From: Rhodobacteraceae bacterium F11138
Lineage (GTDB): Bacteria; Pseudomonadota; Alphaproteobacteria; Rhodobacterales; Rhodobacteraceae
DNA: 64,000 nt
Assembly (NCBI GenBank): GCA_016521575.1
Contig: JAEKDP010000001.1
Span: forward strand, 124,001-188,000
Reading direction: 5' to 3'
Shown: piece after piece, positions 16,778-26,114 of the stretch
How the letters are laid out: the number at the start of each line of letters is the position of its first letter
Numbering within the stretch: position 1 is the stretch's first letter
The notes under the pieces: generated by a model
What the model was told of the DNA's origin: nothing
The model's database searches: none
Seen by the model: only the letters and a program-made list of their open reading frames with translations
Made by a program: the position numbers and the translations under genes

Positions 16778-18751
16778 TCATTTCGCGGCCACCTTTTGCG
16801 GCACCACCGACACGACCTTGGCATCGCGGACCTCCAGCGTTGCCTTGATGCTGCCCTTGCGCCCATCCTCATAGGTCACCTCGGTCACCGTGCTGATCCT
16901 GGGCGACCCGTCATACAGGGCAGCGATGATATCGGCGAATTTTTCCTCGATGATGCGACGCCGGACCTTGCGGGTGCGGGTCAGCTCGCCGTCATCCGCA
17001 TCCAGTTCCTTGTGCAGCACGACAAAGCGATGCACCTGACATCCCGACAACATCTCGTCCTCGGCCACCGACTTGTTGACCTCTTCCACATGGCTCTGGA
17101 TGGTTTCCAGAACATGCGGATGCCCGGCCAGTTCCTGATAGGAAGCATAGGCGATGTTGTTGCGTTCGGCCCAGTTGCCGACGGCCGACAGATCGATATT
17201 GATGAACGCCGTACAGGTGTCCCGACCGGCCCCGAAGACCACCGCTTCCAGGATGTTTGGATAGAACTTCAACTTGTTCTCAACGAATTTCGGCGCGAAC
17301 AATGCGCCAGACGCCATCTTGCCGACATCCTTGGCGCGGTCGATGATCCGCAGATGACCGGTGCTTTCCTCGATGAAACCGGCGTCGCCCGTGGCCACCC
17401 AGCCCTCGGCATCCTTGGTATCGGCGGTGCTTTCCGGGTTCTTGTAATATTCAACGAACACCCCGGGGCTGCGATAGAACACCTCACCGCTGTCGGCGAT
17501 CTTCAACTCGACGCCCGGGCTGGGAACGCCCACCGTGTCGCTGCGCACCTCGCCATCGGGCTGGGCGGTGATAAACACCGTCGCCTCGGTCTGGCCGTAG
17601 AGCTGTTTCAGGTTGATCCCCAGGCTGCGATAGAAATCGAAGATCTCGGGACCGATCGCCTCGCCCGCCGTATATCCCACGCGCACCCGCGAAAAACCCA
17701 GCGTGTTCTTGAGCGGGCCATATACCAGCAGATCGCCAATTCGATACTTGAGACGGTCCGCCGCGCTTACCGGCTTGCCATCCAGTATCGCCGGGCCGAC
17801 CTTGCGCGCATGGGCCATGTAATGATCGAACATCTTGCGTTTGAACGCGCCGGCGTCCTCCATCCGGATCATCACATTGGTCAGCTGGGTTTCGAACACC
17901 CGCGGCGGCGCAAAATAATAGGTCGGACCGATCTCGCGCAGGTCGGTCATCATCGTGTCGGGGCTTTCCGGACAGTTGACGCAAAAGCCGCACCAGAAGG
18001 CCTGACCGATGGAAAAGATGAAATCGCCGACCCAGGCCATCGGCAGATAGGCCAGGGTCTCTTCTTCACGGCTCAGACCGTCGAACTCGCTTGACGCTCT
18101 GGCGGATTCAATCACGTTGCGGTTCGACAGAACCACACCCTTGGGTTTGCCGGTGGTGCCGGACGTATAGAGCATCACGCAGGTGCTGTCATAATCCGGC
18201 TTTTCACTGCGGCGCGCAAGTTCGGCGCCAAATTCATCGCGCGCGGCCCGGCCCTGATCCTGGACATGCGAATACTGGTGCAGATGCGTATGGTCGTATT
18301 TGCGCAACCCGCGCGGATCGAGATAGATCATATGCTCGAACTGTTGCAGCTGGTCCTGTATCTCGATCACCTTGTCGACCTGTTCCTGGTCGCCGGCGAT
18401 CACGAAACGTGCGCCGCAATGCCCCAGCACATAGGCCATCTCTTCGGCGTTGGCGTCTTGGTACAGCGGCACCGGAATCGCCCCGACCCTCTGCGCGGCC
18501 ACGATCGACCAGTACAATTTGGGCCGGTTGCGCCCGATGACGGCGATGAAATCGCCCTCGTTTACACCCAGGTTGAGCAGACCCAGCGCCAAGTCTTCTA
18601 TTTCCTGGGCGGTTTCCTCCCAGGTCCAGGTCTGCCAGATCCCGAATTCCTTTTCGCGATAGGCGGGCTTTGATCCGAACTTGGTGGCATTGCGGTGCAG
18701 CAACGCCGGAATGGACCTCAGCCCCTCGGCGCCAGTCAGCGTCTGAGCCAA
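16778..18751 (-). CDS. Long-chain acyl-CoA synthetase-like AMP-forming ligase
   Basis: A 657-residue adenylate-forming enzyme. I start at a TTG (18751) because GGAGGAG lies just upstream and the protein then begins MAQTLTGAEGLRSIP; no ATG or GTG fits. The ATP phosphate loop YTSGTTGKPKGV is at 195-206. YGQTEATVFIT is the adenine motif, GWVATGDAGF the hinge aspartate and RAKDVGKMASG the segment before the C-terminal lid. Size and order fit the FadD15/long-chain synthetase group with an inserted domain. It heads the Liv cluster and likely traps the imported acid as its CoA ester. Confidence 0.9.
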   Translation of the reverse strand: MAQTLTGAEGLRSIPALLHRNATKFGSKPAYREKEFGIWQTWTWEETAQEIEDLALGLLNLGVNEGDFIAVIGRNRPKLYWSIVAAQRVGAIPVPLYQDANAEEMAYVLGHCGARFVIAGDQEQVDKVIEIQDQLQQFEHMIYLDPRGLRKYDHTHLHQYSHVQDQGRAARDEFGAELARRSEKPDYDSTCVMLYTSGTTGKPKGVVLSNRNVIESARASSEFDGLSREEETLAYLPMAWVGDFIFSIGQAFWCGFCVNCPESPDTMMTDLREIGPTYYFAPPRVFETQLTNVMIRMEDAGAFKRKMFDHYMAHARKVGPAILDGKPVSAADRLKYRIGDLLVYGPLKNTLGFSRVRVGYTAGEAIGPEIFDFYRSLGINLKQLYGQTEATVFITAQPDGEVRSDTVGVPSPGVELKIADSGEVFYRSPGVFVEYYKNPESTADTKDAEGWVATGDAGFIEESTGHLRIIDRAKDVGKMASGALFAPKFVENKLKFYPNILEAVVFGAGRDTCTAFINIDLSAVGNWAERNNIAYASYQELAGHPHVLETIQSHVEEVNKSVAEDEMLSGCQVHRFVVLHKELDADDGELTRTRKVRRRIIEEKFADIIAALYDGSPRISTVTEVTYEDGRKGSIKATLEVRDAKVVSVVPQKVAAK

Positions 18752-18896
18752 AACTTTCTCCTCCCACAACCGGCCCCCGTGGGTCCGGCTCCTGATCGCT
18801 TGTCGCGATTCCCTGCTTCTACAGAAGCGAGCGCAACATTCGCCGTCAACTTTTTCCTGACTTTTTCCGGATCCTATCGAATTCTTACAGACAAGC

Positions 18897-20870
18897 ATGG
18901 CCGCGACATCTGCATGTTTCCCATCGCCGCCCATGATGATAGCGATGCACCATCGGAGATCGCAGCCCTTGCACCAGAACGAAGCACAAACCAAGGCCCT
19001 GACCACCGCCGGGCTCAACCTGATCGCACAAGCACTGTCGATCTATGACCGTGATCTGCGGCTTGCGGTCAGCAATCACCGGTTCAAGGAAATGTTCGAC
19101 CTGCCGGACCATCTGGTGCAGCCCGGCGCACGGTTTGACGACACCATCCGGCACATGGCCGAAAAAGGCGAATACGGCGACGACTTCAGCATCGAGGAAC
19201 TGGTGCGTCAGCGGGTCGAGCAGGCGTTGGCCTTTGAAGCGCATTATGTCGAACGCCAGCGGCCCAATGGTCAGGCGATCTCGATCGAGGGGTACCCGCT
19301 GCCGCAGGGGGGCTGGGTCACGGTCTATACCGACATCACCCGCGCCAAACAGTCCGAAGAACTGCTGCGCGCCCGGTCCGAGGAGCTGACCGATCAGGTT
19401 CTCAGCCATGCCGAAGATCTGGCCGCCAGCAACCGGCAGCTGGCCGCCACCAATACCGCGCTTGAAGAAACCAAACGCCAGCTGACCGAGATAGAAGCCC
19501 GCACCCGGATGACCGCGGAAATGATGCCGGCGCATATCGCGCATGTGGATGCCAGCGGCTATTATATCTATTCCAATCGCAGGCTCAGCAGCATCATGCC
19601 CGGGCGGCCGTCGGACATCGTCGGGCTACATATTTCGGACGTGCTCGACCCGCCCTCGCTTGCCCGGGTCAAACCGCATCTTGCAGCCGCCTACCGCGGC
19701 GAAAGCCCGGTGTTCGAATTCAACGAAGATCACGGCGCCCGACGTATCCGGGTCGCGTTCAGCCCTGATGACAACGGCGGCGTCTTCATCTTTTCGATGG
19801 ATGTGACCGAAGAAACCCAGGCCCGCGTCGCCTTGCAGCAATCGCGCCGCCGCTCTCTGGCGGCACAGATGACCAGCGGGCTGGCGCATGATTTCTCGAA
19901 CCTGTTGACCATCATTCTGGGCATGCAGTCCAAACTGGCCCGGATGGATCTGGCGCCCGAAGCGGCCCAACTGGTTTCAGCCACGACAACCGCCGCGCGG
20001 CGCGGGGGGCAACTGCTGAACCGGATCGCCGACATGACCAGCCACCGCACCCTGCGCCCGAAGGCAACGGACATGCACGCCTTGCTGGCGGATCTGAAAC
20101 TGCTGGCCACGCCCAGCCTGCCACGAGACGTGGGGCTGAGCGTGCTGGATCTTATGCCCGACGAACGGCTTCTGCTGGATCCGGGGATGTTGCAGGATGC
20201 CTTGCTGAACCTGATCCTGAACGCCCGGGATGCCTGCGACACCAACGGTCAGATCACGGTCAGCGCCCATCGGATCAAACGTACCTGGATCGAGATTACC
20301 GTCAGCGATACCGGCCCCGGCTTTTCATCCGAGGCGCTCGAAAAGGCGTTGGACCCGTTCTTCACCACCAAGGGCGGCGAAGGCAGCGGGCTGGGCCTGC
20401 CGATGGTGTATGACATGGTCAAACTGGCAGGGGGCGACCTGCAGCTGGGCAACACGCTGACCGGGGCCAAAATCACGCTGCGGCTACCGTACCGGGTGGC
20501 ACCCGAAACCGGCGGCGGTCTGGTGCTTCTGGTCGAGGACAGCGACGATTTGCGCGCCACCTTCCGCGACATGCTCACGGGGCTGAACCACGCGGTGATC
20601 GAAGCGACCTCGGTCGTCGAGGCCAACGCGCTGATCACCGAAGTGCCTGATATTTCCCTGATCCTGTCGGACATGAAGCTGCATGGCACCGAAACCGGTC
20701 TGGATCTGCTGGACCGCGTGGCCGGAACGGGATTACCCTGTATCCTGATGACCTCACTGCCCGCCGATGATCCACTGCATATCGCGGCGCTGGCCCGCGC
20801 GCCGGTGTTGCGCAAACCCTTTACCACCGCCGAATTGACCGCATTGATCCCTGCCAAGGACCCTTCATGA
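18897..20870 (+). CDS. Soluble PAS-containing hybrid histidine kinase
   Basis: Up to 657 residues, with no membrane helix, so it is a cytoplasmic sensor. In order: a PAS-type domain at about 35-150 (LSIYDRDLRLAVSN), a coiled coil at 150-205, a second PAS at about 210-305, the phosphoacceptor H331 in SGLAHDFSNLL, an HATPase domain with NLILNARDAC and DTGPGF near 440-475 and GSGLGLPMVYDM, and a receiver domain with D592. The start is uncertain: the first ATG has no good ribosome site, and a TTG at 18969 with GGAG upstream is an alternative. It overlaps the next gene by ATGA and is divergent from the acyl-CoA synthetase. Confidence 0.88.
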   Translation: MAATSACFPSPPMMIAMHHRRSQPLHQNEAQTKALTTAGLNLIAQALSIYDRDLRLAVSNHRFKEMFDLPDHLVQPGARFDDTIRHMAEKGEYGDDFSIEELVRQRVEQALAFEAHYVERQRPNGQAISIEGYPLPQGGWVTVYTDITRAKQSEELLRARSEELTDQVLSHAEDLAASNRQLAATNTALEETKRQLTEIEARTRMTAEMMPAHIAHVDASGYYIYSNRRLSSIMPGRPSDIVGLHISDVLDPPSLARVKPHLAAAYRGESPVFEFNEDHGARRIRVAFSPDDNGGVFIFSMDVTEETQARVALQQSRRRSLAAQMTSGLAHDFSNLLTIILGMQSKLARMDLAPEAAQLVSATTTAARRGGQLLNRIADMTSHRTLRPKATDMHALLADLKLLATPSLPRDVGLSVLDLMPDERLLLDPGMLQDALLNLILNARDACDTNGQITVSAHRIKRTWIEITVSDTGPGFSSEALEKALDPFFTTKGGEGSGLGLPMVYDMVKLAGGDLQLGNTLTGAKITLRLPYRVAPETGGGLVLLVEDSDDLRATFRDMLTGLNHAVIEATSVVEANALITEVPDISLILSDMKLHGTETGLDLLDRVAGTGLPCILMTSLPADDPLHIAALARAPVLRKPFTTAELTALIPAKDPS

Positions 20871-21568
20871 CCGCGCCGCTTGTAACCATCCTGGACGACG
20901 AACCGGAGATCCGGCAGATGCTGACCGAGGTGCTGACCGACGCAGGTTTCCGCACCCAGAGCTTTGGGCGCGCCCGCGAATTCGAAGCCTCGCTGAAACA
21001 TGCCACGCCCGATGTGTGCCTGGTGGACCTGTCGCTGCCCGACACCGACGGTCTGGCGCTGGTGCATCGGCTGGCGCTGGAACAAGGCGCAACGGTGATC
21101 ATCATCTCGGGGCGCGCGCAGGTGCAGGATCGGGTGACCGGGCTGGAACTGGGCGCGGATGACTATATCACCAAACCGTTTGACCCTTCCGAGGTCGTGG
21201 CCCGCATCCGCGCCCGGCTGCGCGACAACCGCCCGCCGCCGCAAACCGGAAACACCGCCTGTTTCAACGGCTGGGTGGCGCATTTCGACCGCTATGCGCT
21301 GGAAGACGACAGCGGCGCGGAAACGCCGTTCTCCCACGCCGAAGCCGAAGTCCTGCGCCTGTTTCTGGACAGTCCGAAACGGTTGATCAGCCGCGCCCAG
21401 ATGCAGGAAACGCTGGGCGGGGCAGCGGGGGACAGTTTTGATCGCGCGATGGATGTCCGTATCTCGCGCCTGCGCACCAAACTGCGCGAAGACCCCAAGA
21501 ATCCGCGCCTGATCAAGACGATCTATGGGGCCGGATACATTTTTCTGGGCGATGTAAGCTGGCGTTGA
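20867..21568 (+). CDS. OmpR-type response regulator
   Basis: A 233-residue regulator. The receiver domain has the acidic pair at 10-12, phosphoacceptor D54 in CLVDLSLPDTDG and K103 in ITKPFDP. A C-terminal winged helix (about 135-228) ends with FDRAMDVRISRLRTKLRE and TIYGAGYIF, the OmpR/PhoB type. Overlap with the hybrid kinase gene makes the pair a phosphorelay. The divergent position suggests regulation of the acyl-CoA synthetase/Liv operon, but no operator was identified. The target is therefore inferred. Confidence 0.93.
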   Translation: MTAPLVTILDDEPEIRQMLTEVLTDAGFRTQSFGRAREFEASLKHATPDVCLVDLSLPDTDGLALVHRLALEQGATVIIISGRAQVQDRVTGLELGADDYITKPFDPSEVVARIRARLRDNRPPPQTGNTACFNGWVAHFDRYALEDDSGAETPFSHAEAEVLRLFLDSPKRLISRAQMQETLGGAAGDSFDRAMDVRISRLRTKLREDPKNPRLIKTIYGAGYIFLGDVSWR

Positions 21569-21619
21569 GCGGGCTGAAAATCCTTGCCCGTCGAATCGCT
21601 CTGTTCTAGAATCGCGGAC

Positions 21620-21847
21620 ATGGCCATCTGTCTGCTCTATCGTCAGAATACACGCCGCGCGAAACGATACTATCGCGTCGAAATCGCGATGAACCTGTTT
21701 TCAGAGGTGTCGGTCCTGCGCGAATGGGGCGTCGCCGGCAAGCACGGGAAAACCGTGATCGACATCTACGGCAACCTGCGCGAGGCATCGACCGCCGCCG
21801 ACCTGCACCGCAATCGCGCGCTCAGCCGGGGTTATGCGCGGGCCTGA
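21620..21847 (+). CDS. Stand-alone mini WGR-domain protein
   Basis: A 75-residue protein from the ATG at 21620. Nearly all of it is one WGR domain: [28 protein letters not shown], with the W-G pair at residues 36-37 and a basic stretch after it. WGR domains bind nucleic-acid ends in PARP-type proteins. In bacteria they often stand alone and their role is unknown. Its last 16 bases overlap, tail to tail, with the amidohydrolase gene. It lies 51 bases after the response regulator and could be in its transcript. Confidence 0.8.
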   Translation: MAICLLYRQNTRRAKRYYRVEIAMNLFSEVSVLREWGVAGKHGKTVIDIYGNLREASTAADLHRNRALSRGYARA

Positions 21848-23040
21848 TTCAGCCGGGTCACGGCACCGGCCAGCACATTCAGCCCGGCGACCAGATCGGT
21901 CTCTGCCGTATCCTCGTCAAACGCGTGGCTGATCCCCCCGATCGAAGGCACGAACAGCATCGCAACCGGCATGAGCCGGGCAACATTCGTGGCATCGTGC
22001 AAAGCGCCCGACGGCAGAACGCGCCAACGTCCGGGGCTGACCGTATCCGCCGATGCTTCCAGCGCGGCGCGCAGGGTCGCGTCCATCGGAACCGGTTCCA
22101 GCCCCAGCATCGGGCCAAAGCTCAGCTTTAGCCCGCCGGCATCTGCCACCTCTTGCGCGGTGGTGCGGATGATGGTTTCCATCCGCGCCAGCCGGTCCGC
22201 ATCGCCATCGCGCCACTGCATCGAAAATGTCGCCCGTCCCGGCACAATGGACGACGCATTCGGGTGCAGCGCGACATGCCCGATGGTCCAGACCGTGCGC
22301 GGCGTGACCACATTGCGGAATTTTTCGTTGATCGCCGCATTGAACGTCGTCACGGCCTGAAACGCGTCCCGCCGCAGGTGCATCGGGGTGGTGCCCGCAT
22401 GGTTCTGCTGACCCTCGAAGGTCAGCCGCATGTCGCGAATGCCGACGATATCGCTGACCACGCCGACCTGTTCGCCCGCAACGTCCAGCGACGGCCCCTG
22501 TTCGATATGCATCTCGATATAGCCGGTGAACTGCGCCGGATCGACAAAATCCCCGGCAAGATCAGCCATGCGCGCCCGGCTCTGCGCAAAGGTGACACCG
22601 GCATGGTCCGTCAGCGCATCGGCCGTGTCCAGATCGATCTGCCCCGACCAGACCGCGCTGCCGGTGGTCACACCGAACCGGCCTTCTTCGTCCTCGAAGC
22701 TGACGACCGACACCGGCGGCCCGCCCGCTTCGCGGCTGGCGCGCGCCACTTCCAGCGCCGCGATCACACCCAGCGCCCCGTCCAGCCAGCCGCCTTCGGG
22801 CTGGCTGTCGGAATGCGACCCCAGCAAAAGCGACGGCTGCTGGGCAAGGCCAAACAGATTGCCGACAGGGTCCTGATGGACGGTCAGCCCGATCTCGCGC
22901 ATCCGATCCGCCAGCCACGCCCGCGCCGCGATGTCCGCGTCGCTGTATGCCGGACGGATGACACCTTTGCCCACACCTGCCGCGCCGAAGCTGCGCAATT
23001 GATGCAAATCCGCCAGAAATCGTTCCGGGTTCGGGGTCAT
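21832..23040 (-). CDS. M20-family Zn-dependent amidohydrolase (carbamoylase/allantoate type)
   Basis: A 402-residue enzyme of the N-carbamoyl-L-amino-acid hydrolase, beta-ureidopropionase and allantoate amidohydrolase group. The ATG at 23040 has AAAGGA upstream; the frame is open further but without a ribosome site. Metal ligands are H76 and D87 in [15 protein letters not shown] and the acidic cluster near 116-119. EMHIEQGP and the C-terminal [11 protein letters not shown] complete the dinuclear site. It hydrolyses C-N bonds of ureido or carbamoyl compounds to release ammonia. No hydantoinase or allantoinase is adjacent, so substrate is open. Confidence 0.9.
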   Translation of the reverse strand: MTPNPERFLADLHQLRSFGAAGVGKGVIRPAYSDADIAARAWLADRMREIGLTVHQDPVGNLFGLAQQPSLLLGSHSDSQPEGGWLDGALGVIAALEVARASREAGGPPVSVVSFEDEEGRFGVTTGSAVWSGQIDLDTADALTDHAGVTFAQSRARMADLAGDFVDPAQFTGYIEMHIEQGPSLDVAGEQVGVVSDIVGIRDMRLTFEGQQNHAGTTPMHLRRDAFQAVTTFNAAINEKFRNVVTPRTVWTIGHVALHPNASSIVPGRATFSMQWRDGDADRLARMETIIRTTAQEVADAGGLKLSFGPMLGLEPVPMDATLRAALEASADTVSPGRWRVLPSGALHDATNVARLMPVAMLFVPSIGGISHAFDEDTAETDLVAGLNVLAGAVTRLNQARA

Positions 23041-23210
23041 GTCACCTGTCCTTTCGGGGTTGCCGCATATTCGGGATTCCGGCCGACTGTATTGTTCCGG
23101 TGCCCCGCTGCCAAGGTGCCGACGGCACCGGGCAACCGCGAAAAAACCGCGCAACGCCACTGGCTTCGCCTGTCCGTCTCGCCTAAGACAAGGGGAATCA
23201 GGAGACACTC

Positions 23211-23861
23211 ATGGCACATATCACCCTGATCCGGCACGGGCAGGCCAACACCCAGGCCCGCGACGAAATCAGTTACGACCGCCTCAGCGATCTGGGCCAC
23301 CGCCAGGCCATCTGGCTGGGAGAGCATCTGCGAGCGTCCGCGAATTCCCATCCCCGCGTGTTTTGCGGAACATTGCGGCGTCACCGGGAAACCGCCGAAG
23401 GCATGGCCGTGGGAGACCCGGTGCAGGACGAACGCCTGAACGAACTGGAATATTTCACGCTGGCCAAGTTGATGGAAGAACAACACGGCCTGCCCATGCC
23501 TGTCGAACGCGAAGAATTCGTAAGCCACTTGCCGCAGGTTTTCAGTGCCTGGCATGAGGACAAGCTGGAAGGCGCGCCGGAAACATTTGAGCATTTTGAA
23601 AACCGTATCACCGACGTGCTGACCGAAATCGCCGCCGGGTCCGGCCCCGGCCTGGTGATCACCTCGGGCGGATTGATCGCCGTTGTCATGCGCCAGATGA
23701 TGCGGCTGGATATGGAGGCCACTGCCCATGTCGCTTTGGCGATCATGAACACATCGATGCACCGGATGTATCCGATCGGAGACCGGATGAGCCCGGTCCT
23801 GTTCAACGCGGTGCCACATCTGGAAATGCCCGACCGGCACTTTGCGCAGACTCATTTCTAG
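23211..23861 (+). CDS. Histidine phosphatase family protein
   Basis: A 216-residue member of the phosphoglycerate-mutase-like superfamily. The catalytic RHG motif is at residues 8-10 in ITLIRHGQANT. The second Arg/His pair lies in FCGTLRRHRETAEGM, and a second-half active-site region is seen in GLVITSGGLIAVVMRQ, although the usual second His is not obvious there. It hydrolyses a phosphoester through a phosphohistidine; the substrate is unknown. It lies 51 bases before the saccharopine dehydrogenase pair on the same strand and may be co-transcribed with it. Confidence 0.88.
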   Translation: MAHITLIRHGQANTQARDEISYDRLSDLGHRQAIWLGEHLRASANSHPRVFCGTLRRHRETAEGMAVGDPVQDERLNELEYFTLAKLMEEQHGLPMPVEREEFVSHLPQVFSAWHEDKLEGAPETFEHFENRITDVLTEIAAGSGPGLVITSGGLIAVVMRQMMRLDMEATAHVALAIMNTSMHRMYPIGDRMSPVLFNAVPHLEMPDRHFAQTHF

Positions 23862-23912
23862 GCAAATTGTCCGCGGTCCGAAACAGTTCTCAGTCATAGG
23901 GAGCCAAAATTT

Positions 23913-24968
23913 ATGACACATCTCTGGGTCCGCGCGGAACAGCGCCCGAACGAAGAACGCGTCGGGTTGACGCCCGACGGTGCGAAACAACTGATCGAGG
24001 CCGGGATGCGGGTGACGGTCGAACAGAGTTCGGTCCGCACAATCGGGCTGGACGGTTATGCGCAGGCCGGATGCGAGATCGCCGCCGAAAACAGCTGGCC
24101 GCAGGCGCCTTCGGATGCGATCATCTTCGGGCTCAAGGAACTGCCCGACGATGGCACCCCGCTGTCGCATCGCCACATCCTGTTCGGCCACGCCTACAAG
24201 GGCCAGCCCGCCGGGGAAATCCTGTTGCAACGGTTCCGCGCCGGTGGCGGCACATTGTATGATCTGGAATATCTGGTCGATGAGAAAGGCCGCCGGATCG
24301 CCGCGTTCGGCTATTGGGCCGGGTACGCCGGGGCTGCCGTGGCGTTGAAATGCTGGGCCGCGCAACAGCGCGGCACGCTTGCCGGGCCGGTGCCCGCCTT
24401 TCCAAACGCCAAAGCGATGCTCGACGCACTGAAAACGGATCTGGGCGAGCTGGATGCCGAACGCCCCCGCGCGCTGGTGATCGGTGCGCTGGGACGTGTC
24501 GGCACCGGAGCCGCGGATCTGTGTTCCGCCATGAATGTGCCGGTGACCCGTTGGGACATGGCCGAAACTTCGCATGGCGGACCATTCCCCGAGATCCTGG
24601 AACACGAGATTTTCCTGAATTGCATCCTGGCGCGCCCCGGCACGCCGGTTTTCGTACCTGCCGCGGCCCGCACCGCGCCGCGCGCGCTGTCGGTGATTGG
24701 CGATATCGCCTGTGACCCGACCAGCGCCTTTTCCCCGATCCAGGTCTATGACCGCATCACGACATGGGCGGAACCGGCGCTGCGGGTCCATGACGACCCG
24801 GTTCTGGACGTGTCCGCCATCGACAACCTGCCCTCGATGTTGCCGGTTGAAAGCTCGCTCGATTATGCGCGGCAATTGCTGCCTTCGCTTCTGACACTGG
24901 ACGATCTGGACAGCGGGGTCTGGGCGCGCGCCAAAACCACGTTCGACAAACATATGGAAGGGATCTGA
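23913..24968 (+). CDS. Saccharopine dehydrogenase, lysine-forming type (LYS1-like)
   Basis: A 351-residue enzyme similar to the alanine dehydrogenase/PNT-related LYS1 family, which interconverts lysine plus 2-oxoglutarate and saccharopine with NAD(P). The N-terminal WVRAEQRPNEERVGLTPDGA is the family start, with the basic residues used for substrate. The coenzyme domain follows near residue 185 with ALVIGALGRVGTGAADLC. GGPFPEI and DPVLDVSAIDNLPSMLP are the C-terminal motifs. AGGGAG is 10 bases before the ATG. It lies directly before a second saccharopine dehydrogenase, so the two together interconvert lysine and 2-aminoadipate semialdehyde. Confidence 0.9.
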   Translation: MTHLWVRAEQRPNEERVGLTPDGAKQLIEAGMRVTVEQSSVRTIGLDGYAQAGCEIAAENSWPQAPSDAIIFGLKELPDDGTPLSHRHILFGHAYKGQPAGEILLQRFRAGGGTLYDLEYLVDEKGRRIAAFGYWAGYAGAAVALKCWAAQQRGTLAGPVPAFPNAKAMLDALKTDLGELDAERPRALVIGALGRVGTGAADLCSAMNVPVTRWDMAETSHGGPFPEILEHEIFLNCILARPGTPVFVPAAARTAPRALSVIGDIACDPTSAFSPIQVYDRITTWAEPALRVHDDPVLDVSAIDNLPSMLPVESSLDYARQLLPSLLTLDDLDSGVWARAKTTFDKHMEGI

Positions 24969-24971
24969 AAC

Positions 24972-26114
24972 ATGACCATTCACTGGTGTGGCACCGGCCT
25001 GTCGGCCATTCCCGGTTTGCGCCGCCTGATCAAAGCGGGTCAGGACGTGACCGTCTGGAACAGAACCGTGGACAAGGCGCGCGACGCGGTTGGCGATTTG
25101 ACCGACAAAATCCATGCTTTCGACATCGACACACTGGCCACGCAACTGGCCAAGGGGGACGTGGTGGTGTCGATGCTGCCCGGCGACTGGCATGTCCCCC
25201 TGGCAGAGCTGGCGATTTCACGACAGGCGCATTTCGTGAGTTCCTCGTACATCGCGCCCGAGATGCGGGCGCTGGATGAAGCCGCCCGCAACGCGGGTGT
25301 CGCGCTGGTCAACGAAGTCGGGCTGGACCCGGGCATCGACCACCTCATGGCCCACGCGTTGATCGACGACTATCGCGCATCGGATGCCTTCGATGCCGAA
25401 AACCATCTCAGCTTCACCTCGTATTGCGGCGGGGTCCCCAAGATCGCCAACCCGTTCCGGTACAAGTTCAGCTGGTCACCGCTGGGGGTGCTCAAGGCGC
25501 TGCGCTCGCCCAGCCGCTCGATCCGGGATTATTCGCAGTTGCAGGTGGACCGGCCATGGGATGCCATCAGCAGCTATGACGCCCCGCTGCCGACACCGGA
25601 AACCTTCGAAGTCTATCCGAACCGCGACTCTGTCCCGTTCATGAAACAATACCATTTCGAAGACCACTGGCCGGTCAAGGAATTCGTGCGCGGCACATTG
25701 CGTCTGAACGGCTGGGCCGATGCCTGGTCCGGGGTTTTCGCCGAGGTCGAAACCCTCAGCGGACCCGAAGGCGATGCGCGGCTCAAGGAAATGTCGGATC
25801 AGTTCTGGGCCGAAAACGCCTATGATGAAGGCGAACCGGACCGGGTGGTGCTGTGCGTCGGGCTGAAGGCGGAAAAAGACGGCTCGCCGGTCTGGCACAA
25901 AACCTATGTGATGGACGCCTGGGGCGATGCGCATGGCAGCGCGATGGCCCGGCTGGTGTCCGTTCCGGTGTCGCTGGCGGTGCAGGCGGTGCTGAACGGC
26001 AACATCCCCGCCGGGGTTCACGCCGCGCCCAGCGACCCCGGACTGGTGCAGGCCTGGATGGCGGAAATCGACAAGCTGGCACAGCACCTGGCCATTCAGG
26101 ATCACGTCGGTTAG
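24972..26114 (+). CDS. Saccharopine dehydrogenase, glutamate-forming type (LYS9-like)
   Basis: A 380-residue protein beginning with a Rossmann fold (IHWCGTGLSAIPGLRRLI). The catalytic and substrate domain carries NEVGLDPGIDHLMAH and SYCGGVPKIANPFRYKFSWSP, the latter diagnostic of LYS9-type saccharopine reductase/dehydrogenase. It starts 3 bases after the LYS1-like gene, so they form one operon. Reaction: saccharopine plus NAD(P) to glutamate and 2-aminoadipate semialdehyde. Since roseobacters make lysine through diaminopimelate, a degradative direction is likelier (inference). The stop codon TAG overlaps the TAA of the convergent ABC gene within TTAG. Confidence 0.9.
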   Translation: MTIHWCGTGLSAIPGLRRLIKAGQDVTVWNRTVDKARDAVGDLTDKIHAFDIDTLATQLAKGDVVVSMLPGDWHVPLAELAISRQAHFVSSSYIAPEMRALDEAARNAGVALVNEVGLDPGIDHLMAHALIDDYRASDAFDAENHLSFTSYCGGVPKIANPFRYKFSWSPLGVLKALRSPSRSIRDYSQLQVDRPWDAISSYDAPLPTPETFEVYPNRDSVPFMKQYHFEDHWPVKEFVRGTLRLNGWADAWSGVFAEVETLSGPEGDARLKEMSDQFWAENAYDEGEPDRVVLCVGLKAEKDGSPVWHKTYVMDAWGDAHGSAMARLVSVPVSLAVQAVLNGNIPAGVHAAPSDPGLVQAWMAEIDKLAQHLAIQDHVG

